From: Cytobacillus solani
GTDB taxonomy: Bacteria > Bacillota > Bacilli > Bacillales > Cytobacillaceae
Length of the DNA: 64,000 nucleotides
Assembly: GCF_001420595.1 (NCBI RefSeq)
Contig: NZ_LJIX01000006.1
Location: 4,885,121-4,949,120 of the forward strand
Direction: 5' to 3'
The position numbers and the translations under genes were made by a program. This document shows positions 28,579 through 37,935 of the stretch, one piece after another. Below the pieces are notes generated by a model, which did no database searches, was not told the origin of the DNA, and saw nothing but the letters and a program-made list of their open reading frames with translations. Each line of letters starts with the position of its first letter. Within the stretch, counting starts at the first letter, position 1.

Positions 28579-30570
28579 ATGAGAAAGCCTTTATTTGCAG
28601 TCATAATCATTCTAAATTTATTTCTTTTCACCACAATTAATAGAGTTGGAGCGGCAGAAAATCAAGAAACTGATAGAAAGGTCATACTTATCTCTTTTGA
28701 CGGAATGAAAAATGACTATACTAAAAAATATGTGAAAGAGAATAAATTGCCTCATATCAAACAGCTGCTAGACAACGGAGTCTCGGCAAAAAAGCCCTCT
28801 ACTATTACGCCTTCGCTTACAGCGCCTTCACACGCAGCAATTGCCACAGGAGCTGCACCCAACCAGACCGGAATTGTAAGTAATCATTGGCACGAACCTA
28901 ATAAAACTTTAGGCAATGATGATAGCGGTTTCCAAGAGGAAATTCAGGTTCCTCCATTGTGGGTCGAGGCTAGAAAACAAGGAAAAACAACCGCTACCAT
29001 TGCTTTTCCAGGGGCTAATCCTAAAGATGGAAAACAGGGTGATTATTCTATTTACTTTGAAAAAACATGGTCTCCAAGCAATTTAGAATCACTAACCTTT
29101 ACAAAAGCTGCCGAATGGGTTCACCCTCCCAAAAGCTTCACTCCTTTACAAGAAGCGGAACTCACGATCAAAATAGAAAATGAAAGGGATCAGCTCATCC
29201 ACATTTTAGCGATTGACTCAACGGATGATCAACAGCCAAACTATGACACCTTTATACTATCTCAGGATAAAAAAATAGATCCTAATGATTCGATTGTAAA
29301 AGGAAAGCAATGGGGATCTCTTTCATTGCAGATAAACGATCGTCAAAAAGCTGGCTTTTGGTTCAAAATGAAAGCAGATAACCAAGATCATACCCTTCCT
29401 ATCTCTTTGTATCGGACAGAAGTCACTTCCAGCTTAATTAGCGGGCCTGAAGGATTTGCTGATGAGATACAGGAGGAATTTGGGTTTTATCCGGCTCAGG
29501 ATGATGGTACAGCACTTAAAAAGGGATGGATTACGAGGAAAGAATATGAGGAGATAAGCACACGTTTTGTCATGTGGGTCACAAAAGTTGCTCTCTATAT
29601 AAAACAGAAATACAATCCTGATTTACTGATGTTCTATACCCCCCAGATTGATCATGAACAACATAAGTATTTATTAATAGATCCCAGACAGCCTGGATAC
29701 TCACCTGAAAAGTCAAAACAATATATGAGCTATATCGAGTGGTCGTACCGGTTAGCAGACAAGGTGGTTGGTGAAACATTGAAGTCCCTAAACGATAATG
29801 ACTATTTGTTTGTAGTCTCCGATCATGGGATGGAACCTGCTCATTCTACTCTATCACCGAACAAAGTATTAAAAGATGCCGGGTTATTAACTATCGATCA
29901 AAAAAATAAAATCAACTTTACTGAATCAAAAGCGTATGCTATTCCAAGCGGATCAGCCGCACACGTATACATTAACTTACAGAACCGTGAAAAAGATGGA
30001 ATTGTCCCTATAGAAGAATATGAAAGTGTCCGCAGCCAGATTATTCAAGCTTTTAAAGAAGTAGAAATTAAATATAAAAAGGGAGAAGTCATTCAATATG
30101 ATATGAAAGCAATCATGTCAGCCATTAAAACGGACAACTTCTCATTCAATAAGGTTCAAGAACATGTCAAAGATTTTTGGAAACACCTTTTCAAACAAAA
30201 AATCCATCCTTATGAAAAAGTAATGAAAAATACAAATACAAATAAAACACTTTTGGACCATCAAAATTCAGGGGATGTTGTGTTAATTGGGGCTCCAGGC
30301 TATGTGATGGGCAGCTGCTTTGTAAAAAATGTCTCTCCGCCAATTGAATTAGGAACACATGGAGGAGATGCAGATAGAAACATGCTAAGACCTGTTTTTA
30401 TGGCTATCGGGACAGACTTTTACAAAGGGAAACAGATTAACTCCATGTCTAATTTAGATATCGCTCCTACTATTTACGATTTACTAGAGCTAAATGTACC
30501 TTCATTTGTAGAAGGCAAGAAGATTAAAGGTATTTACAAGGATAAAAACGGCTACAAACCTTCCCAATGA
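28579..30570 (+). CDS. Secreted alkaline phosphatase superfamily phosphodiesterase / nucleotide pyrophosphatase-like
   Basis: 663 residues with a signal peptide (residues 1-25, ending VGAAENQ). The core is a type I phosphodiesterase/NPP domain. Metal ligands are visible: Asp in ILISFDGMKND, the nucleophile Thr in TPSLTAPSHAAIATG, Asp and His in TPQIDHEQHKY, Asp-His in VVSDHGMEPAH, and His in GTHGGDADRNMLRPVFMAIG. An extra beta-rich insert of about 130 residues lies between about 180 and 310. It probably cleaves phosphate esters outside the cell. It follows yfkM's terminator and stands alone. Confidence 0.88.
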   Translation: MRKPLFAVIIILNLFLFTTINRVGAAENQETDRKVILISFDGMKNDYTKKYVKENKLPHIKQLLDNGVSAKKPSTITPSLTAPSHAAIATGAAPNQTGIVSNHWHEPNKTLGNDDSGFQEEIQVPPLWVEARKQGKTTATIAFPGANPKDGKQGDYSIYFEKTWSPSNLESLTFTKAAEWVHPPKSFTPLQEAELTIKIENERDQLIHILAIDSTDDQQPNYDTFILSQDKKIDPNDSIVKGKQWGSLSLQINDRQKAGFWFKMKADNQDHTLPISLYRTEVTSSLISGPEGFADEIQEEFGFYPAQDDGTALKKGWITRKEYEEISTRFVMWVTKVALYIKQKYNPDLLMFYTPQIDHEQHKYLLIDPRQPGYSPEKSKQYMSYIEWSYRLADKVVGETLKSLNDNDYLFVVSDHGMEPAHSTLSPNKVLKDAGLLTIDQKNKINFTESKAYAIPSGSAAHVYINLQNREKDGIVPIEEYESVRSQIIQAFKEVEIKYKKGEVIQYDMKAIMSAIKTDNFSFNKVQEHVKDFWKHLFKQKIHPYEKVMKNTNTNKTLLDHQNSGDVVLIGAPGYVMGSCFVKNVSPPIELGTHGGDADRNMLRPVFMAIGTDFYKGKQINSMSNLDIAPTIYDLLELNVPSFVEGKKIKGIYKDKNGYKPSQ

Positions 30571-30844
30571 TCCAAGCCTACTCAGCTTTTCATACTTTAG
30601 AAAAACTAAGCATTAATTAATGAAATGATCCCCTTGTCTGTTAATTTAAAAATAGATAAGGGGTAGAGAAATCATCTTGGTTTTTAACTGGTGATAAATC
30701 CTATTTAAACCACTCCAAAAATACATATGGATACACTCCGTTATTCCCGTTTCTTTTTACATTTTACTTTAAATGAATTGCCGTTTATTAAAATAACATC
30801 AGTGTTAAACTATGTAATAGTATTTTGTAAGGGATGTGTCTTAT
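30571..30844. other. Intergenic region with hairpin lacking a T-run
   Basis: The stem CCCCTTGTCT/AGATAAGGGG at 30634-30667 pairs over 10 bp (one G-U) but is not followed by T residues. It may end the phosphodiesterase transcript inefficiently or stabilise its 3' end. The rest is AT-rich and holds the untyped promoter of the DUF421 gene. Confidence 0.45.
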
Positions 30845-31549
30845 ATGGATTTTTTCCAAGGCCAAGAAACGCTTACCAGCTTTGAGTGGATTCTTCGAGC
30901 TATTGTTGCTTTTTTCTTTTTATTAATTGTAACGAGAGTATTGGGCCAACGTGCCATCTCCCAATTAAGACCTCTCGACTTTGCAATCGCATTAGTCATC
31001 GGAAATATTATTGCTCATCCTCTATCTGATGAAAATCTAGGTCTCAAAGGGTCTATCATTACAACCATTGTATTAGTGGTCTTCTATCTTGGAGGCATTT
31101 TTATAATCCTGAAATGGGCATGGTTTAGAAGGCTGATTACCCCTGCACCAATAACCATTGTTGAGAATGGAGAAATCATCTATAACGGATTAAAAAAAGC
31201 AAGGATATCTCTAGATGTGTTATTAGAAGAATTACGAGAAGAAAAAATAGAAGATGTAAAGAAAGTAGCCTTAGCCATTTGGGAGGCAGATGGAAAATTT
31301 TCTGTTTTTTTGGATCCTAAATATGAACCTTTAACCCCTTCATTGATTCAGATGGAAACACAGCCATTCGATTTTCCAAAGACCATCATTAAAGAAGGGA
31401 AAATTAACTCCCAGGAATTAAAAGAAATTCAAAAGAGTGAAGAATGGGTTATTTCAAGTTTAAAAAGTTTATATCAGGCTGAAGTAAAAAATGTTCTGTT
31501 TGCCACCCTTGATAGCCAAGACAACCTTAAAGTTTTTTTATATAACTAA
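30845..31549 (+). CDS. DUF421 (YetF-type) membrane protein
   Basis: 234 residues. Three N-terminal membrane segments include ILRAIVAFFFLLIVTRVLGQRAISQLRPLDFAIALVIGNIIAHPLS, the strongly conserved family block. A cytoplasmic YetF-like domain (PITIVENGEIIYNGLKKARISLDVLLEELREE) follows. The molecular role is unknown; relatives occur with spore and stress functions in Bacillus. Start: ATG 30845, about 10 nt after AAGGGA; GTG 30836 is possible. Confidence 0.9.
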   Translation: MDFFQGQETLTSFEWILRAIVAFFFLLIVTRVLGQRAISQLRPLDFAIALVIGNIIAHPLSDENLGLKGSIITTIVLVVFYLGGIFIILKWAWFRRLITPAPITIVENGEIIYNGLKKARISLDVLLEELREEKIEDVKKVALAIWEADGKFSVFLDPKYEPLTPSLIQMETQPFDFPKTIIKEGKINSQELKEIQKSEEWVISSLKSLYQAEVKNVLFATLDSQDNLKVFLYN

Positions 31550-31564
31550 AACATATAAAGCATA

Positions 31565-31590
31565 AAAAAAAGCACGCTTGCTGCGTGCAA
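31565..31590 (-). terminator. Terminator of the lysine permease gene
   Basis: GCACGC (31572-31577) and GCGTGC (31583-31588) form a stem. On the minus strand it is followed by eight or nine T. It lies between convergent genes. Confidence 0.85.
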
Positions 31591-31595
31591 TAAAG

Positions 31596-33077
31596 TCAAT
31601 TTGATAAATCACAATCCTTTAACGGGATCAATTTTGTCTTTTTCGTAAATTTGTACCCAAGCCATAAAATAAGGAATAAAGGTAATCCTATATAAGAAAC
31701 CAATATACCGTTCCAATCAATATGATCTCCTAGAAATGCCGAATAGTTTTGTCCTAGTACGACAAAGCCACAAACCACAAAGGCAAAAATTGGGCCAAAT
31801 GGAAATAATTTTGCTTTGTATGGCAAGAGGTTTAAGTCTTTTCCTTGAGCAACAAATGCCCGGCGGAATCGATAGTGACAAATGGCAATTCCAAGCCATG
31901 CGATAAACCCTGACATCCCTGAAGCGTTTAGCAGCCAAACATATACAGTACCATCACCAAATAATGAAGCCAAGAATGCAAGTGTTCCGACTAATGATGT
32001 GATAATCAAAGCATTTACAGGAACACCTCTTTTATTTAATTTTCCAAGAAACTTAGGTGCTTTCCCTTCACGGGCCAAATTCCATAGCATACGTGTGGAA
32101 GCGTACATGCCTGAGTTACCGGCAGACAGCACAGCTGTTAAGATCACTGCATTCATTACGGAAGCAGCAAAAGCAATTCCTGCTTTTTGGAAAACAATCG
32201 TGAATGGGCTAACCGTTACATCGCTGCTTGCAAGATTCTCATTTGTATAAGGAATGATTAAACCAATTACAAAAATCGCTAGGATATAGAATAGAAGGAT
32301 GCGCCAAAATACTGATTTTACAGCTCTTGGAATTGCTTTACTAGGATTATCGGTTTCACCTGCAGCAACACCAAGTAATTCTGTGCCTTGAAAGGAGAAG
32401 CCAGCAGCCATAAAGATCCCAAGCATGGTCATAAAGCCGCCATGAAACGGTGCATCTCCAACCGTAAAATTCTTAAAACCAATTACCTGACCACCTAAGA
32501 TTCCAAAAATCATTAAAATACCAATAATAATGAAAATGATTACAGTAACCACTTTAATTAAGGCGAACCAATACTCCGTTTCACCAAAGCCTTTTACTGA
32601 TAGATAGTTTAATAAAAACATGATTACTAAGAATACTGCACTCCAAATAATGGAAGGCGTATGAGGGAACCAAAACTTCATAATCATCGTGACGGCTGAT
32701 AATTCTGCTGCAATAGTTATCGCCCAGTTATACCAATAGTTCCAGCCAAGTGCAAATCCAAGTGATGGGTCGACAAACTTAGTGGCATACGTGCTAAAGC
32801 TTCCTGCAACAGGCATATAGGCACCCATTTCCGCAAGACCTGTCATTAAGAAATAGACCATAATCCCAATCACAAGATAGGATAGTATAGCTCCTCCGGG
32901 ACCAGCGGAGTGGATTGCTCCGCCACTAGCGAGAAAGAGACCTGTTCCAATGGTTCCGCCTAGAGAAATCATTGTCAAGTGGCGTGATTTTAAACTGCGT
33001 TTTAAGCCGGTATTTTCTTTTTCGGAAGAAATTGTACCTTTACTGAATTTATCTTTTCTTACTTCTGCTGTTTTCAT
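31596..33077 (-). CDS. lysP: Lysine-type amino acid permease (APC superfamily)
   Basis: 493 residues with about twelve membrane segments and the amino acid-polyamine-cation signature near the N-terminus: RHLTMISLGGTIGTGLFLASGGAIHSAGPGGAILSYLVIG, then EMGAYMPVAGSFSTYATKFVDPSLGFALGWNYWYNWA. It is of the LysP/GABA-permease type (proton symport). The untranslated leader contains a lysine riboswitch, which makes lysine the likely substrate. AAAGGAG precedes the ATG at 33077. Confidence 0.92.
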   Translation of the reverse strand: MKTAEVRKDKFSKGTISSEKENTGLKRSLKSRHLTMISLGGTIGTGLFLASGGAIHSAGPGGAILSYLVIGIMVYFLMTGLAEMGAYMPVAGSFSTYATKFVDPSLGFALGWNYWYNWAITIAAELSAVTMIMKFWFPHTPSIIWSAVFLVIMFLLNYLSVKGFGETEYWFALIKVVTVIIFIIIGILMIFGILGGQVIGFKNFTVGDAPFHGGFMTMLGIFMAAGFSFQGTELLGVAAGETDNPSKAIPRAVKSVFWRILLFYILAIFVIGLIIPYTNENLASSDVTVSPFTIVFQKAGIAFAASVMNAVILTAVLSAGNSGMYASTRMLWNLAREGKAPKFLGKLNKRGVPVNALIITSLVGTLAFLASLFGDGTVYVWLLNASGMSGFIAWLGIAICHYRFRRAFVAQGKDLNLLPYKAKLFPFGPIFAFVVCGFVVLGQNYSAFLGDHIDWNGILVSYIGLPLFLILWLGYKFTKKTKLIPLKDCDLSN

Positions 33078-33162
33078 CGATGTTACTCCTTTTCTTCAAT
33101 TTTTCTAGCACAAGGCCCTAACTGAAGACCCATCAGCTTGTCTAATCTGGAAGGAGCTTGGA

Positions 33163-33423
33163 ATAAAAAATGCCACCGAAGTAGATTCAGGTGACATTAA
33201 AAATAGCCCGCATCATACCTTCCGAAAGATAGCCCAACACGAATGGCTGGTAGGTCCAATCGTGACAGTTCTGTTCCTATTTGGAGACAGCCCCAGCATG
33301 CTTAATCAGAGAAACAAGCACGCTTCGGCAGCTTTTCCTTTCAAACGGAGTCAAGTAATGTCTCTGCATCTCGTCCGCCTTACTGATAAAAACTGCGACC
33401 TCTACCTCATCGGTTGATGAGGA
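33163..33423 (-). ncRNA. Lysine riboswitch (L-box) with terminator, upstream of the lysine permease gene
   Basis: On the minus strand from 33423 down, the conserved L-box pieces appear in order: GATGAGGTAGAGGTCGCAG, AGTAAGGCGGACGAGA, GAAAGGAAAAGCTGCCGAAGC, GGGGCTGTC, ACTGTCACG, and TATCTTTCGGAAGG. These match the five-helix lysine aptamer. An intrinsic terminator stem AATGTCACC/GGTGGCATT with a T-run follows at about 33164-33199, so high lysine should stop transcription before the permease gene. Confidence 0.93.
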
Positions 33424-33650
33424 TTTGTTATATGAAATTATTACGTTCCTAACTTTATAATACTATTTTAGAATAGTCAATATCTCGTTGTTTTCTCTTA
33501 TCCCCAAATGCTGTATTAAAGGGAATGGTTATTATTTACCAATTGAATCTGAATGAAAATATATACATTCTTCTCACGAAAAATTTATTGTTAATCTTTA
33601 ATCAAGGTAAAAGCCTTGGTACCTATCTTTTAACTTTTGGACACTTTCTT

Positions 33651-34850
33651 CTAGGTTAATTCTGTCTGCCGTGTTTCTTTCCCTAAAAAGGCAAGTGTAA
33701 TCACACCGACGACAATACTTGCGCAAAACAGTGCAAAAATGAAACCAATGGAATGACCTGCAGCAACAAGTGAGCCAACAAGGAGCGGTCCAAGGATCCC
33801 ACCAACACGTCCAATTGCTGCAGCCATACCAGCGCCTGTCCCACGAATGACAGCCGGATATTGTTCAGGGGTGTATGCATATAAAGCTCCCCATGCACCA
33901 AGGTTGAAGAATGATAAAAAGATACCCGACACGATAAGGACTGCAGTCGTTTCTGCCTGACCGAAAACAAGGGCTGAACCTGCCGTCCCTAGCAAATAAG
34001 TAACAAGCACAAACTTTCTTCCCATTCGTTCAATGAGCCAGGCAGCTGAAAAATAGCCAGGCAGCTGAGCTAGAGTCATGATCAATACATATTCAAAACT
34101 TTGAATCATACTAAATCCTTTCATCACCATGACACTTGGCAGCCAAAGAAACATCCCATAGTATGAAAAAACGACCGTGAACCAAACAATCCAAAGCACG
34201 AAAGTGGAGCGTGCGTATTTCTTCGACCAAACTTCCCGGACGTTTTGGAGAATGGACCGTTTCTCTGCTTTTTTTGGCGAAAATGCCGGTGAATCAGGCA
34301 AATTCAACCGTAAATAAATGGCATAAAATGCAGGTAAAGCACTAAGGATTAGAGCCACTTTCCAGCCAAATGACGGAATAACAAAATATGAAATAAGTGC
34401 TGCAATTAACCAGCCAAATGCCCAAAAGCTTTCAAGTAATACAACCACTCGCCCGCGTTCTTTCGCTGATACACTTTCTGAAACGAGAGTTGAGGCGACA
34501 GGTAATTCTCCACCGAGCCCCATGCCAACAAAAAAGCGTAGAACTAAGAAAGCAAAAAGGGTAGTTGTTAATGCAGAAAGACCACTACCAATAGAAAATA
34601 ATAACAAGGTAATAATAAATATATTCTTCCTGCCAATCTTATCTGCCCATAGACCGAAAACGAGCGCTCCAACAGCCATCCCGATTGAGTTCACACTTCC
34701 GATCCACCCCATTTGTTCTGGTGTCAAATCCCATTCTACTTTCAGTGCTGCAATAATAAACGAAAGCATCCCAACATCCAGTGCATCAAACATCCATCCG
34801 AGTCCTGCGATGCCAAGAAGCTTTCTCTGTGAAATAGTCTTTTCTGTCAC
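33651..34850 (-). CDS. niaP: Niacin transporter NiaP (MFS)
   Basis: 399 residues with twelve membrane segments. The sequence follows B. subtilis NiaP (YceI) closely: SQRKLLGIAGLGWMFDALDVG, WIGSVNSIGMAVGALVFG, ADKIGRKNIFIITLLLFSIGSG, VVFSYYGMFLWLPSVMVMKG, and C-terminal GKETRQTELT. It imports nicotinate or nicotinamide for NAD salvage. It starts at GTG after GGGGG. A short palindrome in the promoter may be a NiaR-type site. Confidence 0.93.
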   Translation of the reverse strand: MTEKTISQRKLLGIAGLGWMFDALDVGMLSFIIAALKVEWDLTPEQMGWIGSVNSIGMAVGALVFGLWADKIGRKNIFIITLLLFSIGSGLSALTTTLFAFLVLRFFVGMGLGGELPVASTLVSESVSAKERGRVVVLLESFWAFGWLIAALISYFVIPSFGWKVALILSALPAFYAIYLRLNLPDSPAFSPKKAEKRSILQNVREVWSKKYARSTFVLWIVWFTVVFSYYGMFLWLPSVMVMKGFSMIQSFEYVLIMTLAQLPGYFSAAWLIERMGRKFVLVTYLLGTAGSALVFGQAETTAVLIVSGIFLSFFNLGAWGALYAYTPEQYPAVIRGTGAGMAAAIGRVGGILGPLLVGSLVAAGHSIGFIFALFCASIVVGVITLAFLGKETRQTELT

Positions 34851-34872
34851 GATATTTACCCCCCTGATGTCT

Positions 34873-34884
34873 TGACAGTTGTCA
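34873..34884 (-). promoter_or_regulatory. Palindrome upstream of niaP, possible NiaR operator
   Basis: TGACAGTTGTCA is a five-base inverted repeat with a two-base spacer. It lies between a TATAGT-like -10 and the niaP start. NiaR (YrxA) is the known nicotinate-responsive repressor of niacin uptake in Bacillus. Assignment of this site to it is inference from position and symmetry. Confidence 0.4.
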
Positions 34885-35114
34885 TTACCATTTTACTATA
34901 ATCATCTTCCTTCGAAAAAACAAGGTTTATTTTTTTCTGGAAAAGCTTTAGTATGCCCTTTCATCTCATACTTATTACTATGAGGAAATGACAGATAAAT
35001 CATAAAGAGAAATAATAATAGAAAAGGAATATCTCCTAGGAATGCCTTAATGAACAAATCTTTTATAACATATCGAATATAGTTTCCTTTTTGAAGGATT
35101 CTATTTCAATTTAA
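34885..35114. other. Intergenic sequence upstream of niaP
   Basis: AT-rich sequence between niaP and the terminator of the C45-hydrolase gene. It contains the distal niaP promoter region and no recognisable gene or RNA. Confidence 0.4.
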
Positions 35115-35163
35115 AAAGACTAAAGTGCACATTTTTTAGTCAGTGTACTTTAGCCTTTTTTTA
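35115..35163. terminator. Terminator downstream of the C45-type hydrolase gene
   Basis: AAAGACTAAAGTGCAC pairs with GTGTACTTTAGCCTTT (two G-U type pairs) around a T-rich loop. It has a T-run on the plus side and A/T-rich sequence on the minus side. Confidence 0.75.
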
Positions 35164-35164
35164 C

Positions 35165-36199
35165 TTATAGGGAAACTTGATTGATTGCCCCTTTCATATA
35201 TTCAGGAAGAATCAATCTCCCCTCCATAAATTCTTTAAGAGAAAATACTATCGGTTTACAATTCTCTCCAACACCAATTATGATGCTTAAGTCCTTTGGC
35301 GAATAAACAACTGTATGCAACGTACCAAAGTACTCTTTATAGTGTTTAAAGAATAATGGGGAACTTGAATCATTAAAATGATGATAAACAGACATTGGAG
35401 ATAGCTCCCCAGTTAGTAAGGAACTCACATATTCCTTCCGTTTTACTGAGCCTTGTATATTTATTCTGTTTTTGCTTCTTAATATTTCTGATTCAAAATG
35501 ATTCGTACATATTAGAGGATTTGCAAAATTTATGATCTGTTGTTGTGGAGAAGCTTCTACAAGTATACTTTTTCCACTTTTATCTGTAATGGAGTAATTG
35601 TAGCAATAACCATGAGGGATATCAGTGATGAAGGCTATTGCCTCCTCAATATTTGCACACTGTTCAAGCAGCATTCTAACAATGGTCGTTGCAATAAAGC
35701 CCTCGTCTCTGTGTTCATTATTTACAAAATGCAGCCCTACAACGAGCCCCTTTTCATTCATCCCATCAAGTCTTCCGATTACTTGCTGACTAAACCCTAC
35801 ACTAGTATAGCCATTTAATGGCCTCATAAATACAAGTCTTGCATCGTACATTTCCGGGCTAAAATCATAATTACGTACATAATAGCCGTCGTTTACCAAT
35901 GTAGTACACCCCATTTCTGGGAATACTACATCGTACCCACTAAATAGTTTTATTGTACTATCTAATTCCATATTTAATCCTTCTGCCAAGCCACTCAGTT
36001 CCTGAAAAAGTTTCGGGGAAATATTCTCTAGTATTTCCTTAGACTTTTGTACATTAGAATTAGTAGTCAATTCCCTTAGATGGTCTATTTGTTGAAAGCT
36101 TGATAATGACATTAATTCTTTGCCTTGTTCCAAGCCAATTTGATAATAGTCCCCTCTCAATTCTACTATTCTAACAGACAGCTCTTCATTTTTAAACAT
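35165..36199 (-). CDS. C45-family (acyltransferase/choloylglycine-type) Ntn hydrolase
   Basis: 344 residues. The probable nucleophile is the Cys in EMGCTTLVNDG, preceded by Gly as needed for autocatalytic release. It is followed by the family motif YYVRNYDFSPEMYDARLVF and by RLDGMNEKGLVVGLHFV. These are features of the linear amide C-N hydrolases related to penicillin acyltransferase and bile-salt hydrolase. The substrate is not known. Its start lies 4 nt beyond the end of the MerR gene, so the two form one operon and the regulator may sense the substrate or product. Confidence 0.8.
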   Translation of the reverse strand: MFKNEELSVRIVELRGDYYQIGLEQGKELMSLSSFQQIDHLRELTTNSNVQKSKEILENISPKLFQELSGLAEGLNMELDSTIKLFSGYDVVFPEMGCTTLVNDGYYVRNYDFSPEMYDARLVFMRPLNGYTSVGFSQQVIGRLDGMNEKGLVVGLHFVNNEHRDEGFIATTIVRMLLEQCANIEEAIAFITDIPHGYCYNYSITDKSGKSILVEASPQQQIINFANPLICTNHFESEILRSKNRINIQGSVKRKEYVSSLLTGELSPMSVYHHFNDSSSPLFFKHYKEYFGTLHTVVYSPKDLSIIIGVGENCKPIVFSLKEFMEGRLILPEYMKGAINQVSL

Positions 36200-36203
36200 T
36201 TTA

Positions 36204-36980
36204 CTATATCCTCCCTTTTTCCAATTTAGTGACTGGCATTAATAAATCAAGATTTGAGAAGTCATCCCCTCGATACCATTCTAGTATGGAACCTGTTGGA
36301 ATCCATTTGTTTTCGTTTGCATAGTTAATTAATTTCCAATAGCCATTTTGTATTTCAGTCATCGGAGCATTAAAAGACAAGGCAATATATATGCATGAAG
36401 CTAGGTGTTCTACTAATTCAACTTCAGATAATCCGCTTGTTGGGATGCCGAATGGTACGCCAAAGCCTATATGTGCTTTAATCAAGTCTTTGCCCGATAG
36501 ATATTTTAAATAACAACTTTTTATCGGAATATTTAACTTTTCAAGTTCTTTTCCTCTTTTTATAAAGTGTTCTCCGAATTTCCCAGTTTCCGACTCTGCT
36601 GAGAACCATATGATATTTTCATCAGCTTTTTCGATCAAATAAATTTGATCATTCATAGAATCGCTTTCTAAATATCGTAAACTTACATTCAAGATATCAA
36701 GCCTTTTCTTTATCATTACAGTCCAATCATCCATCATATTTTTTCGTATATTTTCATCTTTCTCTTTTAGATATACTTGGATGTCCTTAATCGGTACATC
36801 AGCCAAACGTAAACTGGATACTAGCTTAATGATTGCAACTTGGGTCTCAGAATATACTCGATACCCATTGGAGTTCCTACCTGCTGGACGCAGTAAATTT
36901 TTTGACTCATAATACCTCAAAGCACTCTTGGAAATACCCGTTCTCTCGGAAAAATCCTGTATTGTCATGAGTTTGCTCAA
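36204..36980 (-). CDS. MerR-family regulator with GyrI-like ligand-binding domain
   Basis: 258 residues. The N-terminal MerR helix-turn-helix is DFSERTGISKSALRYYESKNLLRPAGRNSNGYRVYSE, followed by a coiled-coil dimer helix (about 80-120) and a C-terminal region resembling the GyrI/BmrR drug-binding fold. TTG 36980 is preferred because AGGAG sits 8 nt upstream; GTG 36989 or ATG 36968 are alternatives. The promoter upstream has the 19-bp spacer typical of MerR activation, so it probably controls its own operon with the C45 hydrolase. Confidence 0.85.
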   Translation of the reverse strand: MSKLMTIQDFSERTGISKSALRYYESKNLLRPAGRNSNGYRVYSETQVAIIKLVSSLRLADVPIKDIQVYLKEKDENIRKNMMDDWTVMIKKRLDILNVSLRYLESDSMNDQIYLIEKADENIIWFSAESETGKFGEHFIKRGKELEKLNIPIKSCYLKYLSGKDLIKAHIGFGVPFGIPTSGLSEVELVEHLASCIYIALSFNAPMTEIQNGYWKLINYANENKWIPTGSILEWYRGDDFSNLDLLMPVTKLEKGRI

Positions 36981-37001
36981 ATCCCTCACTCCTTTAATCC
37001 T

Positions 37002-37032
37002 ATGTTACAGGTTCAAGTTACTTTAAGGTCAA
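37002..37032 (-). promoter_or_regulatory. MerR-type promoter with 19-bp spacer
   Basis: On the minus strand TTGACC and TAACAT are separated by 19 bp. The spacer contains the dyad AAGT-A-ACTT. An over-long spacer with a central dyad is the hallmark of promoters switched on by MerR-type twisting. Confidence 0.7.
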
Positions 37033-37173
37033 GTGGAAGGTATAAAAAAATTTGCTAAGCAAGCTTTCTCAAATAAATGATATAAATTCCATGGATGTCC
37101 AAAGGAGTCTGGTATTAAATGGAGAATAGTCTAATATATTGATAAAAATTAACTTATAGAAAGGTGTGACGAA

Positions 37174-37815
37174 TTGAAACGGTTGTCTTTACCATTACTC
37201 ATCTTAGTCTCGAGTGCATTATATATTTTTATTATTCCGGATGCACCTCTTGTTCTTAATCTTCTCTTCAAGTTAATTCCAATGTGGTTAATCATTACTT
37301 ATGCGTTTCTTCAATTTCGGGGAAACCGCTCCTTCACCGGTTGGATTATTTTAGCGGGACTATTGTTTTGTATGTTTGGCGATGGTTTACTTCATTGGTT
37401 CCTGATAGGACTATCTGCCTTTTTAATAGGTCATATTTTTTATATCATTGGGTTCTTTAAGGAGTGGCGTTTTTCCCTCATCCGTGTTTTGACCATTATT
37501 CCTATCAGTTTCTATGCCATTTTTATTGGTCTAATTCTTACCGAATCTCTTATCGAAAAAGGCAATAGTGCTTTATTCATTCCAGTTATTGTATATACGA
37601 TTATCATTTCTGCGATGGCTTGGTCTGCCGTTATGACCGGTAATAAGTGGGCAATTGCTGGGAGTATTTTATTCGTTATCTCTGATTCGATACTAGCGTG
37701 GAATCGCTTTGTATCCGACATCCCCTATGCATCTGTCCTAATTATGACCACCTATTACACAGCCCAGTTCTTTATCGCTCATAGTATTAAATTATTTATA
37801 TCAAAAAGGGCCTAA
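37174..37815 (+). CDS. YhhN/TMEM86-family membrane protein (lysoplasmalogenase-like)
   Basis: 213 residues, almost entirely hydrophobic, with about eight membrane segments. Family motifs are visible: FCMFGDGLL in the middle and FVISDSILAWNRF toward the end, each carrying the conserved Asp. Animal TMEM86 members hydrolyse lysoplasmalogen; the function of bacterial ones is not established. It starts at TTG after AAAGGTG. It is monocistronic with its own terminator. Confidence 0.85.
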   Translation: MKRLSLPLLILVSSALYIFIIPDAPLVLNLLFKLIPMWLIITYAFLQFRGNRSFTGWIILAGLLFCMFGDGLLHWFLIGLSAFLIGHIFYIIGFFKEWRFSLIRVLTIIPISFYAIFIGLILTESLIEKGNSALFIPVIVYTIIISAMAWSAVMTGNKWAIAGSILFVISDSILAWNRFVSDIPYASVLIMTTYYTAQFFIAHSIKLFISKRA

Positions 37816-37838
37816 TTTTATGAATTAGGCCCTTTTTT
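37808..37838 (+). terminator. Terminator after the YhhN gene
   Basis: GGGCCTAATT and AATTAGGCCC form a perfect 10-bp stem with a five-base loop and six T. The stem begins inside the last codons of the gene. Confidence 0.93.
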
Positions 37839-37935
37839 GCCGAACATTAAATCATCCATTTGAAATCCGCAGTTTTACTTTACATCCTATTTGTTTCACG
37901 TGAAACAAGCCAACTAAATGTTATTTATTAATGAC

